This document shows, piece after piece, positions 11,127 through 21,285 of a DNA stretch of 64,000 bases. Made by a program: the position numbers and the translations under genes. Under the pieces are notes generated by a model. The model made no database searches. It was given only the letters and a program-made list of their open reading frames with translations, and was not told the origin of the DNA. Source of the stretch: Rheinheimera sp. 4Y26 (GTDB taxonomy: Bacteria > Pseudomonadota > Gammaproteobacteria > Enterobacterales > Alteromonadaceae); the NCBI RefSeq assembly GCF_025245835.1, contig NZ_JAOBWS010000007.1:148251-212250 (forward strand), in the 5' to 3' direction. Positions within the stretch are counted from its first letter, which is position 1. Each line of letters opens with the position of its first letter.

Positions 11127-13751
11127 ATGAGCACGGCGCTCGCTTTTGATAAGACTATACCGGGCCACTTTACCCTCGACAGTTATAAAAAATACTTCAG
11201 TGACTTCCTCGACTGGCTGAAAATTGCCGCCGACAGCCACACTGTGGCCAGCCTGGTGCGTGCCCGCGCCCGTTTTATTGACGAAGTGCTGCAAGCTTTA
11301 TGGCAACACTTTGATTTAGCTTCACAATCACAGCTCACCCTGATCGCTGTTGGCGGTTATGGTCGTGGTGAACTGCACCCTTTTTCAGATGTAGATTTAT
11401 TGATCCTGACCGGCAGCAAACTCAATAAAGCCCAGCAGGACAATATCGGTCTTTTTATTACCATACTGTGGGACTTACGCCTTGAAGTGGGCCACAGTGT
11501 GCGCACCATCAAAGATTCTTTAAGCCTTGGCCGCGACGACATCACCATTGCCACCAATCTGATGGAAATGCGTTACCTTTGCGGCAACGCCACTTTATTT
11601 AATGAACTGCAAGCTGAAGTCAGCAAAGATAACTTCTGGCCCAGTAAAGATTTTTTCCAGGCTAAACGCCACGAACAACAAGGCCGCCATGCCCAGTACC
11701 ACGGCACTGCCTACAACCTTGAACCCAATTTAAAAGCGAACCCAGGTGGCTTGCGGGATATTCAGACCATTGGCTGGGTGGCAAAAAAACACTTTCGCAC
11801 CCGCACCATGCACGAGCTGGTGGCGCATCAGTATCTGACCGAAGATGAATATCAGGAACTGATGGAATGTGAAGCTTATTTATGGCAAATGCGTTTTGCG
11901 TTGCATTTAGAAGCAGGTCGCAACGAAAACCGCATTTTGTTTGACTATCAGCCCTCCGTAGCCCGTCGCCTTGGTTTTGGTGATGACGGTAAAGCCTCGG
12001 TTGAGCGCATGATGAAAAGGTTTTTCCTGACAGTGCAACGCGTCAGCGAACTGAACGACATGCTGCTGCAACACTTTGAAGGCAGTATTTTAAAAAGTCA
12101 CAGCAAGTTTAAAGTGTTGCCGCTGGATGACTCTTTTGAAATTCAGGGCCATTTAATTTCTGCCACCGATAAAGCAGTATTTGCCAGACGTGAAAATATT
12201 CTGAAGCTGTTCTGGCATATTGCCAATCACAGCCAGATTGACGGTATTCATTCTGAAACCATCAGGTTGCTGCGCCAGGTGCGGCGGCGTTTAATGGGTG
12301 ATTTGCAGGATTATGCCGGTTGCCGCCAGTTGTTTATGGCCATTATGCGTCACCCCAGAGGCATGGACAGAGCCATTACCCTGATGCACCGCCACGGTAT
12401 TCTGGCGGCTTATTTACCGCAGTGGCGCAATATTGTCGGCCAGATGCAGTTTGATTTATTCCACGCTTACACTGTGGACGAACACACCCACAGGGTACTG
12501 AAAAATCTGCACCGCTACAGTGAGCCTGAGTTTGCCGGTGAATTTCCGCTGTGCACCGACATTGTCAAACGGCTGGAAAAACCAGAACTGTTGTACTTAG
12601 CTGGTATTTTCCATGATATAGCCAAAGGTCGTGGTGGCGATCACTCAGATTTGGGTGCCATGGACGCGCGCGAATTTGGCAAACTGCATAAACTCAGTGA
12701 GTTTGATACCAAGCTGATTGTCTGGCTGGTGGAACAACATTTATTAATGTCGGTGACAGCGCAGCGCCGTGATATTCACGACCCTTCGGTGATTGCCGAA
12801 TTTGCCGAAAAAGTACGGGACGAAACCCGGCTGAATTATCTGTATTGTTTAACTTTGGCCGATATCCGCGCCACCAACGATAACCTGTGGAACGACTGGA
12901 AAGGCTCATTATTACGCGAACTGTACCTTGGCACACAAAAGGCCTTTCGCCGTGGTTTGGAAAAGCCGATGGATTTGCGCGACCAAATCCGCGAACACCA
13001 GAGTGAAGCGTTACGGTTATTGGCCGACAGCGGTTTTAACGAAGCGCAAATCAGCCCCTTGTGGAGCAAATTTAAAGCCGACTATTTTGCCCGTTATAAC
13101 CCAAGGCTGATTGCCTGGCATACTGAACATCTGCTGCAGCATACTGATTTTACGAAGCCATTGGTGTTAATCAGCCCAACCGCCATGCGCGGTGGCACCC
13201 AGATTTTTGTTTATACCGCCGACCAGCCGAACCTGTTTGCCCGGATGGTGGCGGCGCTTGACAGCAAAAAAGTCAGTATTTATGACGCCCAGATCATGAC
13301 CAATAAAGATGGTTATGCCATGGATACCTTTGTGGTGCTGGAGCAAAATGGCACCCCGGTCACGGCAACATCGCGCATCAGCAGTATTAAAAAAGCGCTG
13401 GAAACCTATATCAGCAACCAGCTGCCGCCGGAGCGCAATAAAGCCAGACCCAATAAACAGTTAAAAGCTTTCCATGTGCCGCCCAAAGTGGTGTTTTTAC
13501 CTGGCAAAAATAAACAGCGCACTATGCTGGAACTGGCCGCTTTGGACACACCGGGTTTACTGGCTGATATAGGTCAGGTCTTTGCCCAGTGCGAAATTAA
13601 TATTCACGCCGCCAAAATCACCACCATTGGCGAGCGCGCCGAAGACTTTTTTATGATTTCCACCCGCCAGGACGAGGCGCTTAGCAGCGAGCAACAAAGC
13701 CAGCTGCGCCGCGTGCTGGTGGAACAACTTACCCATGCAACAGAGGGCTAA
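11127..13751 (+). CDS. glnD: Bifunctional uridylyltransferase/uridylyl-removing enzyme GlnD
   Basis: Nitrogen sensor that uridylylates PII when glutamine is low and deuridylylates it when glutamine is high. 874 aa. Order of domains: nucleotidyltransferase with GGYGRGELHPFSDVDLLIL near residues 73-91, a GlnD-specific linker, an HD domain with LAGIFHDIAKGRGGDHSDLG near residue 495, and two C-terminal ACT domains (about 695-780 and 805-874) that sense glutamine. Located 78 nt after map and 9 nt before dapD, as in E. coli. Confidence 0.97.
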   Translation: MSTALAFDKTIPGHFTLDSYKKYFSDFLDWLKIAADSHTVASLVRARARFIDEVLQALWQHFDLASQSQLTLIAVGGYGRGELHPFSDVDLLILTGSKLNKAQQDNIGLFITILWDLRLEVGHSVRTIKDSLSLGRDDITIATNLMEMRYLCGNATLFNELQAEVSKDNFWPSKDFFQAKRHEQQGRHAQYHGTAYNLEPNLKANPGGLRDIQTIGWVAKKHFRTRTMHELVAHQYLTEDEYQELMECEAYLWQMRFALHLEAGRNENRILFDYQPSVARRLGFGDDGKASVERMMKRFFLTVQRVSELNDMLLQHFEGSILKSHSKFKVLPLDDSFEIQGHLISATDKAVFARRENILKLFWHIANHSQIDGIHSETIRLLRQVRRRLMGDLQDYAGCRQLFMAIMRHPRGMDRAITLMHRHGILAAYLPQWRNIVGQMQFDLFHAYTVDEHTHRVLKNLHRYSEPEFAGEFPLCTDIVKRLEKPELLYLAGIFHDIAKGRGGDHSDLGAMDAREFGKLHKLSEFDTKLIVWLVEQHLLMSVTAQRRDIHDPSVIAEFAEKVRDETRLNYLYCLTLADIRATNDNLWNDWKGSLLRELYLGTQKAFRRGLEKPMDLRDQIREHQSEALRLLADSGFNEAQISPLWSKFKADYFARYNPRLIAWHTEHLLQHTDFTKPLVLISPTAMRGGTQIFVYTADQPNLFARMVAALDSKKVSIYDAQIMTNKDGYAMDTFVVLEQNGTPVTATSRISSIKKALETYISNQLPPERNKARPNKQLKAFHVPPKVVFLPGKNKQRTMLELAALDTPGLLADIGQVFAQCEINIHAAKITTIGERAEDFFMISTRQDEALSSEQQSQLRRVLVEQLTHATEG

Positions 13752-13760
13752 CGCACCATC

Positions 13761-14585
13761 ATGGCTGATTTAAAAAGCATTATCGAAAGCGCATTCGAAG
13801 ACAGAATGAACATCACTCCTGCCACTGTCAGTGATGAAGTAAAAACCGCAGTAGCAGCTGCTATCGCGCTGTTGGACAGCGGTCAGGCACGGGTGGCGGA
13901 GAAAATCGCCGGTGAATGGGTCACACACCAATGGTTAAAAAAGGCGGTGTTATTGTCGTTTCGTATTAACGACAACCAGGTGATGGCTGGCGCTGAAAAT
14001 ACCTTTTTTGACAAAGTGCCGATGAAGTTTGCTGACTACACCCAGGAGCGTTTTGTAGCTGAAGGCATGCGCGTAGTACCGCCAGCCGCAGTGCGTAAAG
14101 GCAGTTTTATCGGCAAAAACGTGGTGCTGATGCCAAGTTACGTCAATATTGGTGCTTATGTTGGCGAAGGCACTATGGTGGACACCTGGGCCACAGTTGG
14201 CTCTTGTGCCCAGATTGGTAAAAACGTGCATTTATCCGGTGGTGTTGGCATTGGGGGAGTATTAGAGCCGCTGCAGGCCAACCCAACCATTATTGAAGAC
14301 AACTGCTTTATCGGCGCCCGCTCTGAAGTGGTCGAAGGCGTCATTATTGAAGAAGGTGCAGTGCTTTCGATGGGTGTTTATATCAGCCAGTCCACCCGCA
14401 TTTACGATCGTGAAACCGGCGAAATCAGCTACGGCCGGGTGCCGGCCGGTGCTGTAGTGGTGCCGGGCTCCATCCCAAGCAAAGACGGCTCCCACAGTCT
14501 GTACGCCGCTATTATTGTGAAAAAGGTAGACGCCCAGACCCGCGCAAAAGTAGGCATCAACGCCCTGCTGCGCAGTGTGGAATAA
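13761..14585 (+). CDS. dapD: 2,3,4,5-tetrahydropyridine-2,6-dicarboxylate N-succinyltransferase
   Basis: Succinylase branch enzyme of diaminopimelate/lysine synthesis. 274 aa, the normal length. The left-handed beta-helix hexapeptide region runs from about residue 105 to 220 (for example [20 protein letters not shown] and IGGVLEPLQ). It starts 9 nt after glnD, so the two are probably co-transcribed, and is followed by a terminator. Confidence 0.97.
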   Translation: MADLKSIIESAFEDRMNITPATVSDEVKTAVAAAIALLDSGQARVAEKIAGEWVTHQWLKKAVLLSFRINDNQVMAGAENTFFDKVPMKFADYTQERFVAEGMRVVPPAAVRKGSFIGKNVVLMPSYVNIGAYVGEGTMVDTWATVGSCAQIGKNVHLSGGVGIGGVLEPLQANPTIIEDNCFIGARSEVVEGVIIEEGAVLSMGVYISQSTRIYDRETGEISYGRVPAGAVVVPGSIPSKDGSHSLYAAIIVKKVDAQTRAKVGINALLRSVE

Positions 14586-14637
14586 CATCTGCTGTTGAAC
14601 CGCTTTGATCGGTTTTCGATTTCACTGATCAGCATAA

Positions 14638-14663
14638 AAAAACCCGGCTTGCGCCGGGTTTTT
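14638..14663. terminator. Bidirectional terminator between dapD and the TonB receptor gene
   Basis: AACCCGGC-TTGC-GCCGGGTT at 14641-14660 has an A run before it and a T run after it, so it can end transcription of dapD (plus) and of the receptor gene (minus). Confidence 0.85.
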
Positions 14664-14690
14664 GCTTATAGGGAGATTTAGCTTGCAGGC

Positions 14691-17600
14691 TTAGAAACGG
14701 CCGTCCAGGCCAAGACGAACATAACGTGGCGTTTGCCAGGTGTAGTCAGCACCGTACCATGGGTTATAGGTACCGGCTGAACGACGTGCTTCATAGTGTT
14801 CGTTCTGAGACGTACTTTCCTGAATATTCAGGATGTTAAAGACGTTTACGCTAACGCCCATTTCAACACCTGAAATTTCGAAGTTGTACCGTGCAGACAA
14901 GTCCACATTGAAGTTCCATGGCGTACGGCCCGCAGTACCACGAGGCACTTTGCGGAACTGACGTTCTGCTGTTTCACACTTGCCGTTGGCGTTGGTGTCC
15001 GGGCAACCAGTCACCAGATAGAAAGTATCGCCGTAGCTACCATAAAGTTTGGCATCCTGGCTCGGATAACCCTGGCCAAACATGCTTAACGGACGGCCAC
15101 TGGACAAGGTTGAGTTCAGACCTACCACTAAGTCTTCAGTCACATCATAGCTACCGAAGAACTTAAACACGTGACGACGGTCGTTGGCCTGATAACCATC
15201 AGCACCATCCATCAACGCCGGGAAGTCGAAGTCCTGCGTGATACCGGCGTCGGCCTGGTTAATGTCAGACTTCACCGCACCTTCGAAGTTACCGGTGCTG
15301 CGTGACCAGGTGTAAATTAAGTCCCAGCGCAGCGCTTCACCACGGAAACCAACCTGGCTTTGTAAGGCAACATATTCGTTTTCTGCCTCAGGTAACGCCA
15401 TATCTTCCGGGCTGTAGGTGGTTAATGAACCTGGATCAGGGATGTTATCTTCATCATCATCGCTGTACCAGCTGCCAGGTTTACCCGGGTTAACCAAAGT
15501 ACAGAAGTGCTGGTTCGCCACAGGACCACAGAAGTCGTCCAGCGCCGCGCCAACAAAACGGTAAGTACCGCGGATAGAACCGTAATACTCTTCAGTAAAT
15601 TGTGTTTCATAACCCAGCACCCACTCCTCTTTATAGAATGGATCGGCTTCCTGCGCCTGGAACAAGGCCACGCTTGGCATCGCTGATGAGGTTGAGTTCA
15701 CCACCTGAGAGTTGGCCACTGAACCATTGACTGGTGTGGCACCTGTAGGTGCGCCAGTTACCGGATCAAAACCGGTGAAATAATAATGGGTTGTAGTGTC
15801 ATCTACACCAGATGCAGCACGGTAGTTGGTGTTGTTAGGCACCGGCAGGTAATAACGACCCCAGGTACCGAAAATTTTCGACTCGCCCGCCCCTGTCGGG
15901 TCATAGCTAAAGCCAAGACGTGGTGCCACATCAGTTTTTAAATCAACGAAGTCAATGCCGGTAGCACCGGTATTCACAAAGTGATCCTGACGTACACCAA
16001 TGTTCAAAGTCAGTTGTTCAGTTGGCTGATACTGATCTTCGATATACCAGGCTGTCAGGTCGCTACCAAAAGAACCACCGCCGATGAAAATACGGTCTTC
16101 AACCAGATCAACAGGACTGCCGGTGGTGTTTGTCCACAGCGTACCGTCGTTGCCCTGAATAATGTCACCAGGCTGCTTGGTTACGTAGGTGTAGTTGTGG
16201 CCGCCCACTGGTGCTGTGGTTTTACGGGATTGGCGATCCTGCTTGTCATAACCAAACTTCAGTAAGTGGTTACCGTGGAAGTCACCCAAAGCCCATTCAA
16301 AGTCCAGACGGGTTTGTTCATTGTCATCATAGTCGTCACCGATAGAACCACCGGCACCACAACCTGTGATTGGGTTCGGTACGCCACGGCCGTCAGCAAC
16401 AATAGGACAATCTACGACTGAAGGTGTAGTACCATATTGGGTTTTGATCTTACCGTGCATCAGGTTGACGGTAAAATCGTCAGTGATATTACCCACATAA
16501 CTCAGACTGGCTGCTTCACCACCACGTTCGTTCAGGAAGTCACCTTGTTTGGCGCCAATCACACCGCTATTCGGGTTGTAGGCATAACGGGTTTCTTCAG
16601 AGTCAGTGCGATCTGAATAGGCAAACACACTTAAACGGTGACCGTCTGCGATATCCCAGTCAATTTTGGTACCCCAGAACAGGTTATCACCGCCTGAAGA
16701 TTCGTTAACACGGTATCTGTTGTCTGCATCGTAAGGTAAACGACCGCTGGTGTCCGCCCATTTAGAGCTTTTATCCCGCGGGTTCACAATGGCATAAATA
16801 AAGAGTTTATCTTCAATCAGTGCACCACTGGCCGAAAAACTGATATCAGACTCGCTGAATTCATCTGCAGTTGTGTCTTTAAATACCTGACCTAAGCGTA
16901 CACCTGTACCATAAGACTTTTTGCCTTCAGAACGTAATGAAGACGGTTGGGTGTTAGCAGTAAAGGCAAATTCCCACTCGTTAGTACCAGATTTGGTTAC
17001 GGCGTTTAATACACCACCAGTGGTACGACCGTACATGGCAGAATAACCACCGGTTTTTACCTGGAATTCTTTGTAAAATTCAAAAGGTACTGAACCACAA
17101 CCTAAACCCTGACGGGTGTTGGTTACTTCCAGGCCGTTGATATAACATGAGTTTTCAGAAATTGACGAACCACCGAATGACGCAAAACCAGCACCGCCGG
17201 AAGCACCAAACTTAGAGTCACCTAATACAACACCTGGAGCCAGTAATGACACAGCTGTGATGTTACGGGCGATTGGCATTTTGTCGAATTCAACTTCACC
17301 CAGTACCAGACCTGAGTCTGTGCTGGTCACGTCAACCGCGCGGATGCGGGCGCCGGTCACCTGAATCACTTCAGTGTCACTTGAAGCCTGGGCAATTTCA
17401 AACTGGGCAACAGCGTTTGAGCCTAAAGACAAACGCACTTCGTCTTTGGCCACTACTTTACCGGCATTGACCACTTCAACAACATAAGCGCCGATAGGTA
17501 ATTGGCTTAAACGGAAGTTACCTGAAGCATCCACTGCAACTTCACGCTTAAAGCCGGTTTTAGGATCAGTGACCTGAACTTTGTAACCTGCGGCAGATTG

Positions 17601-17732
17601 CACGCCTGAAATTTTACCGATGATATTAGAGGTATCAGCTGCATAAGCTGACGCTGACATCCCAAGCACTGCAGAAACTGCAATTGCGGCGAGGGACCGC
17701 TTAAAACCTGATGTTCCACACGTAGATTTCAT
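14691..17732 (-). CDS. TonB-dependent receptor, Oar-like, with carboxypeptidase-regulatory N-domain
   Basis: Outer-membrane active transporter of unknown substrate. 1013 aa. Signal peptide to about residue 31 (ending ASAYA), then a carboxypeptidase-regulatory-like beta domain (about 37-115), a TonB plug (about 130-245, with VIQVTGARI and the tail GGVLNAVTKSGTNEWEF), then a long barrel ending in aromatic F (RYVRLGLDGRF), as outer-membrane proteins do. The plug has two Cys (SENSCYINGLE, LGCGSVPFE), and further Cys pairs occur in predicted loops. Such Oar-type receptors are common in Alteromonadales and import large or peptide-like substrates in some studied cases. A Shine-Dalgarno TTGGAG precedes the ATG. 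It stands alone, so context gives no substrate. Confidence 0.9.
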   Translation of the reverse strand: MKSTCGTSGFKRSLAAIAVSAVLGMSASAYAADTSNIIGKISGVQSAAGYKVQVTDPKTGFKREVAVDASGNFRLSQLPIGAYVVEVVNAGKVVAKDEVRLSLGSNAVAQFEIAQASSDTEVIQVTGARIRAVDVTSTDSGLVLGEVEFDKMPIARNITAVSLLAPGVVLGDSKFGASGGAGFASFGGSSISENSCYINGLEVTNTRQGLGCGSVPFEFYKEFQVKTGGYSAMYGRTTGGVLNAVTKSGTNEWEFAFTANTQPSSLRSEGKKSYGTGVRLGQVFKDTTADEFSESDISFSASGALIEDKLFIYAIVNPRDKSSKWADTSGRLPYDADNRYRVNESSGGDNLFWGTKIDWDIADGHRLSVFAYSDRTDSEETRYAYNPNSGVIGAKQGDFLNERGGEAASLSYVGNITDDFTVNLMHGKIKTQYGTTPSVVDCPIVADGRGVPNPITGCGAGGSIGDDYDDNEQTRLDFEWALGDFHGNHLLKFGYDKQDRQSRKTTAPVGGHNYTYVTKQPGDIIQGNDGTLWTNTTGSPVDLVEDRIFIGGGSFGSDLTAWYIEDQYQPTEQLTLNIGVRQDHFVNTGATGIDFVDLKTDVAPRLGFSYDPTGAGESKIFGTWGRYYLPVPNNTNYRAASGVDDTTTHYYFTGFDPVTGAPTGATPVNGSVANSQVVNSTSSAMPSVALFQAQEADPFYKEEWVLGYETQFTEEYYGSIRGTYRFVGAALDDFCGPVANQHFCTLVNPGKPGSWYSDDDEDNIPDPGSLTTYSPEDMALPEAENEYVALQSQVGFRGEALRWDLIYTWSRSTGNFEGAVKSDINQADAGITQDFDFPALMDGADGYQANDRRHVFKFFGSYDVTEDLVVGLNSTLSSGRPLSMFGQGYPSQDAKLYGSYGDTFYLVTGCPDTNANGKCETAERQFRKVPRGTAGRTPWNFNVDLSARYNFEISGVEMGVSVNVFNILNIQESTSQNEHYEARRSAGTYNPWYGADYTWQTPRYVRLGLDGRF

Positions 17733-18041
17733 TATTATTCTCCAAATTGTTGTTTTGGACAGCTTTTTTAATGCTGCCTCAAACCCACTATAAACATAGC
17801 GGGGATATTTTGTATACAGGGAATGTGATAAGCGGAGGCAAAATTCTGACAGGTCGGGGCAGCTAAAAAATAATCAGGTTAACCGGCTGATCATAGTGAA
17901 AAAATAATGCGGGGTTTGACAAAAATCTGTCATGTTTTTTGTGGCATTTTGCCATTTTTGGCATAATTCTACCGTGCTTTGCACAAAAAACATGCAGAAC
18001 ACGGGTAACTACGGCAAAACATAATAAAGAAGCTTCGGTAG
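17733..18041. promoter_or_regulatory. Upstream region of the TonB receptor gene
   Basis: A 309-bp A+T-rich gap. At 17941-17964 there is a run of three mutually complementary pentamers (TGGCA, TGCCA, TGGCA separated by 3-5 nt), which could be an operator or a small hairpin. No convincing promoter could be fixed and no gene is seen. Confidence 0.3.
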
Positions 18042-18872
18042 TTATCTGCCAGCTTCGGTATGACACAACAACGGCAGACTGGCAGCATCACAACGTGGCC
18101 ACAGTTGCTGATAAAAATCCTCGCCCACAGGCCAGTTAAAGCGGGCGAACAAAGCGGCCAGGTCGTCGATACCGGCATCGATTTGCATCAATTCACCGCT
18201 GATGGGGTGCAAAAACTCCAGTCTTTTTGCCACCAGCAATAAACGGTCATTGCCAAAATGTTCAGCAAACAATTTGTTGTGTTTGCCATCACCATGGCTG
18301 GTGTCTCCCACTATAGGGTGAAACAAATGGGCAAGATGGCGCCTGAGCTGATGTTTACGGCCGGTTTGTGGTTGTAGCGCCACCAGACTATAACGGGCTG
18401 CAGGGTAACGCCCCACTGCGATGGGCAATTCCACCTGCGCCAGCGGCCAAATCGCAGTGCGGGCATCCTGCGCCACTTTATCCTGCCGCGCTTTTTTATC
18501 AGCCACTTTATCCAGCTGCTCTTTGAGCGCATAGTCCAGTAACAGCGGCGCTTGAACATAACCCCGCACCACGGCCAGATAAAACTTACGCCAGCTTTCC
18601 TGCTGATGCTGCTCTGTTAATAAACGGGCGACTTCAGACGATAACGCAAACAACAACACACCGGAGGTCGGCCGGTCGAGCCGGTGCACCGGAAACACAT
18701 GTTGCCCCAGTTGGTCCCGCAGCGTTTGCATCACAAAAAGTGTCTCGTGTTTGTCCAGAAAAGAGCGGTGTACCAGCATACCGGCCGGTTTATCCACCGC
18801 CACCAGATAAGCATCCTGATATAAAATTTTCAGCTGCACTGGCGCTACAGCATCAAGCTCAACATCTGGCAC
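18042..18872 (-). CDS. truC: tRNA pseudouridine(65) synthase TruC
   Basis: Converts U65 to pseudouridine in the T stem of some tRNAs. RluA/TruC family: the catalytic motif HRLDRPTSGVLLFAL is intact, as are GRKHQLRRHLAHL and the KPAG segment. About 276 aa from the GTG at 18872, preceded by AAAGGA at 9 nt; an in-frame GTG at 18893 would add seven residues. It overlaps yqcC (upstream, same strand) by 14 nt. The yqcC-truC pair and the nearby syd and queF genes match the E. coli neighbourhood. Confidence 0.93.
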   Translation of the reverse strand: MPDVELDAVAPVQLKILYQDAYLVAVDKPAGMLVHRSFLDKHETLFVMQTLRDQLGQHVFPVHRLDRPTSGVLLFALSSEVARLLTEQHQQESWRKFYLAVVRGYVQAPLLLDYALKEQLDKVADKKARQDKVAQDARTAIWPLAQVELPIAVGRYPAARYSLVALQPQTGRKHQLRRHLAHLFHPIVGDTSHGDGKHNKLFAEHFGNDRLLLVAKRLEFLHPISGELMQIDAGIDDLAALFARFNWPVGEDFYQQLWPRCDAASLPLLCHTEAGR

Positions 18873-19200
18873 TTTGTTGTATCCTTTTGCCACTTAATAA
18901 CTGGTCTAAATCAGCGATACGGTTAATCAGCTTGAGCTTCTCTTCAGTGACTGGGGCAAAAGCTTCTTCGGCGATAGGACAAACCGCAATACTCGCCGGC
19001 AAAGGCAAACGCCCTTCAACCAAAGCGCCCATTCGGGGAATAAAAATAAACTGCAGCCATTGCTGCAGCGGCATAGTGTCACAACAAAACGGCGCCTGAC
19101 TGGCCAGCGCTTCGGCCGAAGGCGGCAGTGCACTCCATAATTGCAGCTTTTTGAGTTCAATTTCGATTTGGCTTAACAGCACGGCAACTTGTTGATGCAT
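18859..19200 (-). CDS. yqcC: YqcC family protein (DUF446)
   Basis: Small conserved protein of unknown molecular function, 113 aa. The block CDTMPLQQWLQFIFIPRM (about residues 41-58) and the following PLPASIAVCPIAEEAF match the E. coli YqcC family closely. Overlaps truC, so translational coupling is likely; a role linked to tRNA modification is only suggested by this pairing. Confidence 0.9.
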   Translation of the reverse strand: MHQQVAVLLSQIEIELKKLQLWSALPPSAEALASQAPFCCDTMPLQQWLQFIFIPRMGALVEGRLPLPASIAVCPIAEEAFAPVTEEKLKLINRIADLDQLLSGKRIQQSARC

Positions 19201-19313
19201 CAGCAGCCCCTTCGCATTTTTTCCGGCGCACGTTTTTTTCAGGTGCGCATACTAGCACGGCTTGCAAATCCGTGCCGCCAACCTCATCATCGCCCTTCAA
19301 ACGGAGAAAAATC

Positions 19314-19610
19314 ATGAGTTCAGTCGCTGTATTAATAGGCTTGATGTTCATCGCCTACATTTTTCTGCTGCAACGCCGTCAGGACGAAAGAGCAACAGCC
19401 CTTGCCAAGCAATTGTGCCAGCAACAACAAATTCAGTTTCTGGATTGTGCCAGGGTCAGTCACAAACTGGTAAAAAAAGACGGGCATCGGGTACTCCGAA
19501 CCTTGTATCTGGTGGAATTTAGCGGGGATGGCGAAAGCCGGTATCAGGCACAGTTGTGGCTGAAAGGCTTAAGACTGGCCGCTTTTGAACTGCCAGCCTT
19601 TAAAACCTGA
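19314..19610 (+). CDS. DUF3301 family small membrane-anchored protein
   Basis: 98 aa from the ATG at 19314 with GGAG 9 nt upstream; an earlier in-frame start at 19272 lacks a ribosome site. One N-terminal hydrophobic helix (SVAVLIGLMFIAYIFLLQ), then a soluble domain with QFLDCARVSHKL and YQAQLWLKGLRLAAFELP. This matches the uncharacterised DUF3301 family of gammaproteobacteria. Divergent from yqcC; convergent with the next gene, 10 nt away. Confidence 0.75.
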   Translation: MSSVAVLIGLMFIAYIFLLQRRQDERATALAKQLCQQQQIQFLDCARVSHKLVKKDGHRVLRTLYLVEFSGDGESRYQAQLWLKGLRLAAFELPAFKT

Positions 19611-19620
19611 GCGCTTTAAT

Positions 19621-19956
19621 TTATCGGACTGAATGGTTGGGTAGCTGCTGTAATTTTGCCGCAAGCTGGCCGGTTAAAAAATCTTTATACATCACCCAAT
19701 CCCCCAGCAAGCTGTACCATGGGTACTGAAAAGTTGCGGGTTTATTGTGTTCGATAAAAAAGTGACCGACCCAGGCAAAACCATAACCTGCCAGCGGCAA
19801 CAACCAGACAAAGTGCCACAGACCGCTGTAACTCAACCAGCCCAGCAACAGCAGCACCACTGTGCTGCCGGCATAATGTAAAGCACGGCACAGCGGCTTG
19901 CTGTGCTCGGCTAAATAATAGGGATAAAACTCAGCAAAACTTCGAAACTGCTGCAT
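19621..19956 (-). CDS. Mpo1-like family protein (DUF962)
   Basis: 111 aa membrane protein. The N-terminal FYPYYLAEHSKPLCRALHYAGS and the GHFFIEHNKPATF segment carry the conserved His residues of the DUF962/Mpo1 family, whose yeast member is an Fe-dependent dioxygenase that alpha-oxidises long-chain 2-hydroxy fatty acids. Hydrophobic segments flank these motifs. It starts 5 nt after the GNAT gene, so the two are one unit. Enzyme activity here is inferred from the family only. Confidence 0.8.
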   Translation of the reverse strand: MQQFRSFAEFYPYYLAEHSKPLCRALHYAGSTVVLLLLGWLSYSGLWHFVWLLPLAGYGFAWVGHFFIEHNKPATFQYPWYSLLGDWVMYKDFLTGQLAAKLQQLPNHSVR

Positions 19957-19961
19957 TTGAC

Positions 19962-20615
19962 TCAGGCTCTTTGTTGTCGTGATCGAAACAGCAATGTACC
20001 GCTGACCGTCTGAAAGTCAAGCCGGGCCACCTGCTGATAATCATCCTGATGAAAAAGCGGTAAATATTTATCCAGGGTCACAAAAACGCCGATGCCTTCA
20101 GAGCTGGCGTCCTGATCTACCCAGTGATCAATAGCCTGTAAAAAGGTGCGCATGGCCGCAGGGTGATGATAGCTAGGATTGCGCGCCAGAAAAGCCAGCA
20201 TGTGATAATTTTTAGCCGGCATAGCCGCATGAATTTTCTGCTCTTTTTCCAGCATTTGCCGCGTCGACAATAAACCTGCCGTTAATAACATTTTTAACCG
20301 CCAGTGCCAGAATCTGTCTCCGGTCAGTTCAGAAGCCGGCGTGGTAATACAGGCTACACCCAATAACTGTTCGCCATGCAATAAACCCAGAATAGGTTGC
20401 CCGGCTTGCCAGAATGCAGCTAAATCCTCCCGGATAGCCGAACGTAGCCTTTTTTCATAATCAGGCTGGTCGACGCGGAAAATTTGCATAAACAGCGGAT
20501 CGTCATGGTAGGCCATATACAAAATGGACGCAGCGAGTTTTAATTGTTCGGCATTTAACACTTCAACTTTTAACGTCTGATCGGTTGGATTTTCCAGCGC
20601 TGAAATATCGCTCAT
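19962..20615 (-). CDS. GNAT family N-acetyltransferase
   Basis: 217 aa. The general GNAT pattern is visible: an N-terminal segment with LNAEQLKLAASILYMAY, a central beta region (PILGLLHGEQLLGVACITTP), a helix with AKNYHMLAFLARNPSYHHPAAMRTFLQAIDHWVDQ in the place of the acetyl-CoA loop, and a C-terminal GIGVFVTLDKYLPLFHQDDYQ. The Q/RxxGxG/A loop is atypical. Substrate unknown. Co-transcribed with the DUF962 gene. Confidence 0.7.
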   Translation of the reverse strand: MSDISALENPTDQTLKVEVLNAEQLKLAASILYMAYHDDPLFMQIFRVDQPDYEKRLRSAIREDLAAFWQAGQPILGLLHGEQLLGVACITTPASELTGDRFWHWRLKMLLTAGLLSTRQMLEKEQKIHAAMPAKNYHMLAFLARNPSYHHPAAMRTFLQAIDHWVDQDASSEGIGVFVTLDKYLPLFHQDDYQQVARLDFQTVSGTLLFRSRQQRA

Positions 20616-20695
20616 CTTGCCTTTTCCTTTTTTATCATCAGTGGCTTATCCACCATAGCAGGCAATAGCAAGAGCGCAAATAAGGCCCATAAACA

Positions 20696-20722
20696 ACAAA
20701 ACCGGCCAAAGGCCGGTTTTGT
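20696..20722. terminator. Bidirectional terminator after the DUF3192 lipoprotein gene
   Basis: ACAAAACCGGCC-AAA-GGCCGGTTTTGT: a 12-bp perfect stem with A/T-rich flanks, immediately downstream of the DUF3192 stop (minus strand). Confidence 0.85.
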
Positions 20723-20737
20723 GTTCAAGCAGGAGAA

Positions 20738-21106
20738 TTACAGCTGCTGATAAGCTTTATCGCCCCAACCGACCAATAAACCACGTTGGAAAATCAACGC
20801 AGTACATTCGTCTTTGCTGGTGACACCGTCACCATGGCTACGGTGGGTGCGGTAAAACAATACTTCTACTGTATCGCCGTTTTTCTGGAAAGATTCGGTA
20901 AAATCAGGGGTTCCGAGGCTGTTACGCACTGATGCAGCATCAACACCTGTTTTTAACTGACTGATATAGTTCTGGTTGGCTTGCTGAACTTTTTTGGTTT
21001 TGCTCCAGCTGTCATCGTCGTTTTCGTCATGCCCTACTGCAATCACACAGCCGGATAATAAAGAAGTTAAAGTGGCCGCAGCGAATAATTTCATCAGAGA
21101 GTTCAT
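20738..21106 (-). CDS. DUF3192 lipoprotein
   Basis: 122 aa. The N-terminus is a lipoprotein signal with lipobox LLSGC (about residues 16-20). The mature part has an acidic stretch (DENDDD), then NQNYISQLKTG, a GTPDF motif and DECTALIFQRGLLVGWG. It is a clear paralog of the protein encoded at 29459-29854 (shared YISQL, YYRT/FYRT, GVTSKDECTALIF/GITTRQECTALLF). Family function unknown. Single gene with its own terminator. Confidence 0.8.
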   Translation of the reverse strand: MNSLMKLFAAATLTSLLSGCVIAVGHDENDDDSWSKTKKVQQANQNYISQLKTGVDAASVRNSLGTPDFTESFQKNGDTVEVLFYRTHRSHGDGVTSKDECTALIFQRGLLVGWGDKAYQQL

Positions 21107-21285
21107 AAAAGATCCTTATTAAATGCTTTTTAAAAAAGAATGGGAGATTTGTTTTCGCCATGGCATAAGCAAACCCAATGCCAATAAAAATTAGCATTAA
21201 AAACAATAATTTATCAATTAGACGCTCGCTATCCATTTGTAACAAGTGGTAAATTAAACCACTTTTTAGCAAAAACGACTGAACC